Source of the DNA: Legionella_C sp048541585
Lineage (GTDB): Bacteria; Pseudomonadota; Gammaproteobacteria; Legionellales; Legionellaceae
Length of the DNA stretch: 64,000 nucleotides
Direction: 5' to 3'
Assembly (NCBI RefSeq): GCF_048541585.1
Contig: NZ_CP183303.1
Span: 3,038,001-3,102,000 of the forward strand
A model generated the notes under the pieces. That model saw only the letters and a program-made list of their open reading frames with translations, did no database searches and was not told the origin of the DNA. Both the position numbers and the translations under genes were made by a program. Positions 62,080 to 64,000 of the stretch are shown here, piece after piece. Within the stretch, counting starts at the first letter, position 1; every line of letters begins with the position of its first letter.

Positions 62080-63318
62080 TTAAAAATTCCCTTGAAACCA
62101 CTCGCGCATTCGCGACCAAACACTTTTACTTGTATCATTTAAGGTTGGAACACTATACGTACCTTCATATTGTTGCTTATAACTATGTAGTAACAGGCCT
62201 ACACCAGTTGCTAAGGCAGGATCAGTAGTTGCTTCAGCTAAACCTGATACATAATGTGCGCAGCCATGACGAACAGGCATTTCAAAACACATCTCAGCTA
62301 GCTCCATACCACCTTGTACGTTTGCCCCACCACCTGTTATCACCATACCCGCAGCGAGCCTATCTGCAAAACCACTACGATTTAATTCATTTCTTACTAA
62401 GTAAAATAATTCTTCATAGCGTGCAGCTACAACTTCAGCTAGTGTTTTAGCTGATATTTTGCGTCCTGGGCGCTCATTAACACTCATAAACTCAATCATT
62501 TCATTATTATTAGCTAACTCAGGCATAGCACAAGCATGTCTTACTTTAATAGCTTCGGCAGTTTTAGTCGGTGTGCGCAAAGCCATAGCAATATCATTAG
62601 TTACCTGATCGCCTGCAATGGGAATAACAGCCGTATGTTGAATAGCGCCTTCTGCAAAAACGGCAATATCAGTAGTCCCTCCACCAATATCTATTAGGCA
62701 TACACCAAGCTCTTTCTCATCGTCTGTTAATACAGCATGACTTGAAGCAAGTTGCTCAAGAATAATATCATTTACTTCAAGCCCACAGCGCCTTACACAT
62801 TTCGCAATATTTTGCGCAGCACTCACAGCGCCCGTAACGATATGAACTCGTGCTTCTAATCGTACACCGGCCATACCAGCTGGCTCTCTTATACTGCCTT
62901 GATTATCGATAATAAATTCTTGGGGTAGAATATGTAAAATTTTCTGATCCGCTGGAACAACTACGGCCTTTGCTGCTTCAATGACACGCTCAACATCAGC
63001 TGGAGAAACTTCATGATCACGTATAGCAACAATTCCATGCGAATTTAAACTACGTATATGACTACCGGCGATACCAGCATAAACTGTACGTACCTCACAA
63101 CCAGCCATCAGCTCAGCTTCCTGAACAGCCCGTTGAATAGAGTTAACTGTTGCTTCGATGTCAACAACAACGCCGCGTTTTAACCCGCGGGAGGGATGGC
63201 GGCCTATACCGATGATTTCAATAGCGCCATCTTGTGTTACTTCACCTATTAAAGCAACAACTTTTGAGGTACCTATATCCAAGCCGGTGATGATATTTCT
63301 TTCTGATTTTTTAGCCAT
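62080..63318 (-). CDS. ftsA: Cell-division protein FtsA
   Basis: 412 residues from the ATG at 63316-63318; the reading open to 63417 would overlap ftsQ and is unneeded. Actin-like ATPase: NIITGLDIGTSKVVALIGEV (phosphate 1), CLIDIGGGTTDIAVF (phosphate 2), VITGGGANVQG (adenosine). The C-terminal amphipathic helix (SVWSRMREWFQGNF) anchors to the membrane. It tethers FtsZ filaments. Confidence 0.97.
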   Translation of the reverse strand: MAKKSERNIITGLDIGTSKVVALIGEVTQDGAIEIIGIGRHPSRGLKRGVVVDIEATVNSIQRAVQEAELMAGCEVRTVYAGIAGSHIRSLNSHGIVAIRDHEVSPADVERVIEAAKAVVVPADQKILHILPQEFIIDNQGSIREPAGMAGVRLEARVHIVTGAVSAAQNIAKCVRRCGLEVNDIILEQLASSHAVLTDDEKELGVCLIDIGGGTTDIAVFAEGAIQHTAVIPIAGDQVTNDIAMALRTPTKTAEAIKVRHACAMPELANNNEMIEFMSVNERPGRKISAKTLAEVVAARYEELFYLVRNELNRSGFADRLAAGMVITGGGANVQGGMELAEMCFEMPVRHGCAHYVSGLAEATTDPALATGVGLLLHSYKQQYEGTYSVPTLNDTSKSVWSRMREWFQGNF

Positions 63319-63328
63319 TATCTTCCCG

Positions 63329-64000
63329 TTATTTTCTCCATTGCACCGCCATACCACGCGGATAACGTAAATCAACGCTTGCCATTTGTTCTGGCTTATC
63401 TGATAAAACGCCTGCAAAAACGGCAGGATATGCCTTACAGAATCGGTTTATTCTTGTTTCAAGATCGCGTTTACCCAATCGCAACTGAATACCATTAGAG
63501 AGCATAACATCCCAAGCACCATTATCACGCCACTCTAATGCTGTTGCCTGTAAATTATAATTATTTAATATCTTACTCATTTTTTCGTAAACTTGTAAGA
63601 CTTGTTGATGCTGATTAATAGGTCCTTTCAATTGAGGCAATGACACATTTTTTACTTCTGTTCCCCCATCAAATAACTCACCTTCGGCAGTTAACATTCT
63701 ATTATTCCAAACTGCAATCGGTTTTTTTTCAATTAATTTAATTTTTAACGTATCGGGCCACACTCTTTCTATTTGGACACTTTTAACCCAGGTTAACGAA
63801 GAAAGAGCAGCGTGTAAACGGCTAATAGGTACTGAAAAAAAACTAGCATTATTAAATCCCTCTAAAACGGACTCTAATTGTTTATGCGAAACATGTTCAT
63901 AGGCCGCTATTATTTTAACTGTATTGATTGGAAAACGTTGGGAGTCTGCAACAAATAAATAAATTAAACGAGCGACAAGGCAAAGTGCACAAAGAACCAA
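63329..64000 (-). CDS. ftsQ: Cell-division protein FtsQ (5' end beyond window)
   Basis: 223 residues are visible and the frame runs to the edge, so the true start is likely just outside. A membrane helix (LCLVARLIYLFV) is followed by the POTRA domain (FPINTVKIIAAYEHVSHKQL) and the FtsQ beta domain ending LRYPRGMAVQWRK. Links early and late division proteins in the periplasm. Ten bases separate it from ftsA. Confidence 0.95.
   Translation of the reverse strand: MVLCALCLVARLIYLFVADSQRFPINTVKIIAAYEHVSHKQLESVLEGFNNASFFSVPISRLHAALSSLTWVKSVQIERVWPDTLKIKLIEKKPIAVWNNRMLTAEGELFDGGTEVKNVSLPQLKGPINQHQQVLQVYEKMSKILNNYNLQATALEWRDNGAWDVMLSNGIQLRLGKRDLETRINRFCKAYPAVFAGVLSDKPEQMASVDLRYPRGMAVQWRK

Noticed and set aside
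63329..64000. Taking the TTG at base 64000 as the ftsQ start
   Set aside because: The frame touches the window edge and the N-terminal cytoplasmic tail of FtsQ is missing, so the apparent start is an edge artefact.

Overview
The window is an AT-rich gammaproteobacterial chromosome segment that reads as Legionella. It carries an intact division block (ftsQ-ftsA-ftsZ-lpxC), Legionella-type helCBA metal efflux genes, lvr-type regulators, two secreted DUF4949-like proteins, and a 1576-residue protein that looks like a Dot/Icm effector. The species cannot be fixed from the sequence alone.

Region 1 (1-31290) is an integrative conjugative element or a large part of one. Its right end abuts the 3' end of a tRNA-Pro(GGG) gene, the expected target of a Trb-type Legionella island. 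From left to right it holds: a helCBA heavy-metal efflux operon preceded by a 21-codon stump of a CsoR/RcnR-type metal sensor and its palindromic operator; a frameshifted kinase remnant; the regulatory set lvrR / lvrA-lvrB and two CsrA paralogues; and an RP4-like trb operon in IncP gene order (trbB-C-D-E-F-G-H-I-J-K-L) followed by traG and traF. Beyond two small hypothetical genes lies an RP4-like relaxosome: traJ and traI on the minus strand, with a cysteine-rich gene nested out of frame in traI, a recognisable IncP oriT with nic site, and traK-traL-traM on the plus strand. The right-hand cargo is a trypsin-like protease, a deaminase, a fused VUT-type transporter, a 119-residue unknown protein, a second S24 repressor with three evenly spaced operators, and an AlpA-like protein. 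No integrase gene and no second copy of the tRNA 3' end is visible, so the left end probably lies beyond base 1.

Region 2 (31286-45200) is chromosome with accessory character. It contains tRNA-Pro, a secreted GH18 chitinase-like protein, glutaryl-CoA dehydrogenase overlapping a fused alpha-beta 2-oxoacid dehydrogenase E1, small stress and lipoprotein genes, two MITE-like inverted-repeat elements, the giant putative effector, an alpha/beta hydrolase and a tandem duplication of a secreted protein.

Region 3 (45200-64000) is mostly housekeeping: dacB-like PBP4, a ParB-family protein, a CPBP membrane protein, rsmB, fmt, def, a LysM protein, dprA, smg (DUF494), topA, a DUF2845 protein, an APH-like kinase, a PH-domain protein, dciA-like, lpxC, ftsZ, ftsA and partial ftsQ. 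A 123-bp inverted-repeat element fills the fmt-rsmB gap.

The genes form a coherent mobile unit. TraI, TraJ, TraK and probably TraH process oriT. TraG couples the DNA to the Trb channel. TraF matures the TrbC pilin. LvrR and the CsrA paralogues probably set expression, and LvrA/LvrB may support replication of the excised circle. All family assignments come from reading translated motifs by eye; no database search was run.
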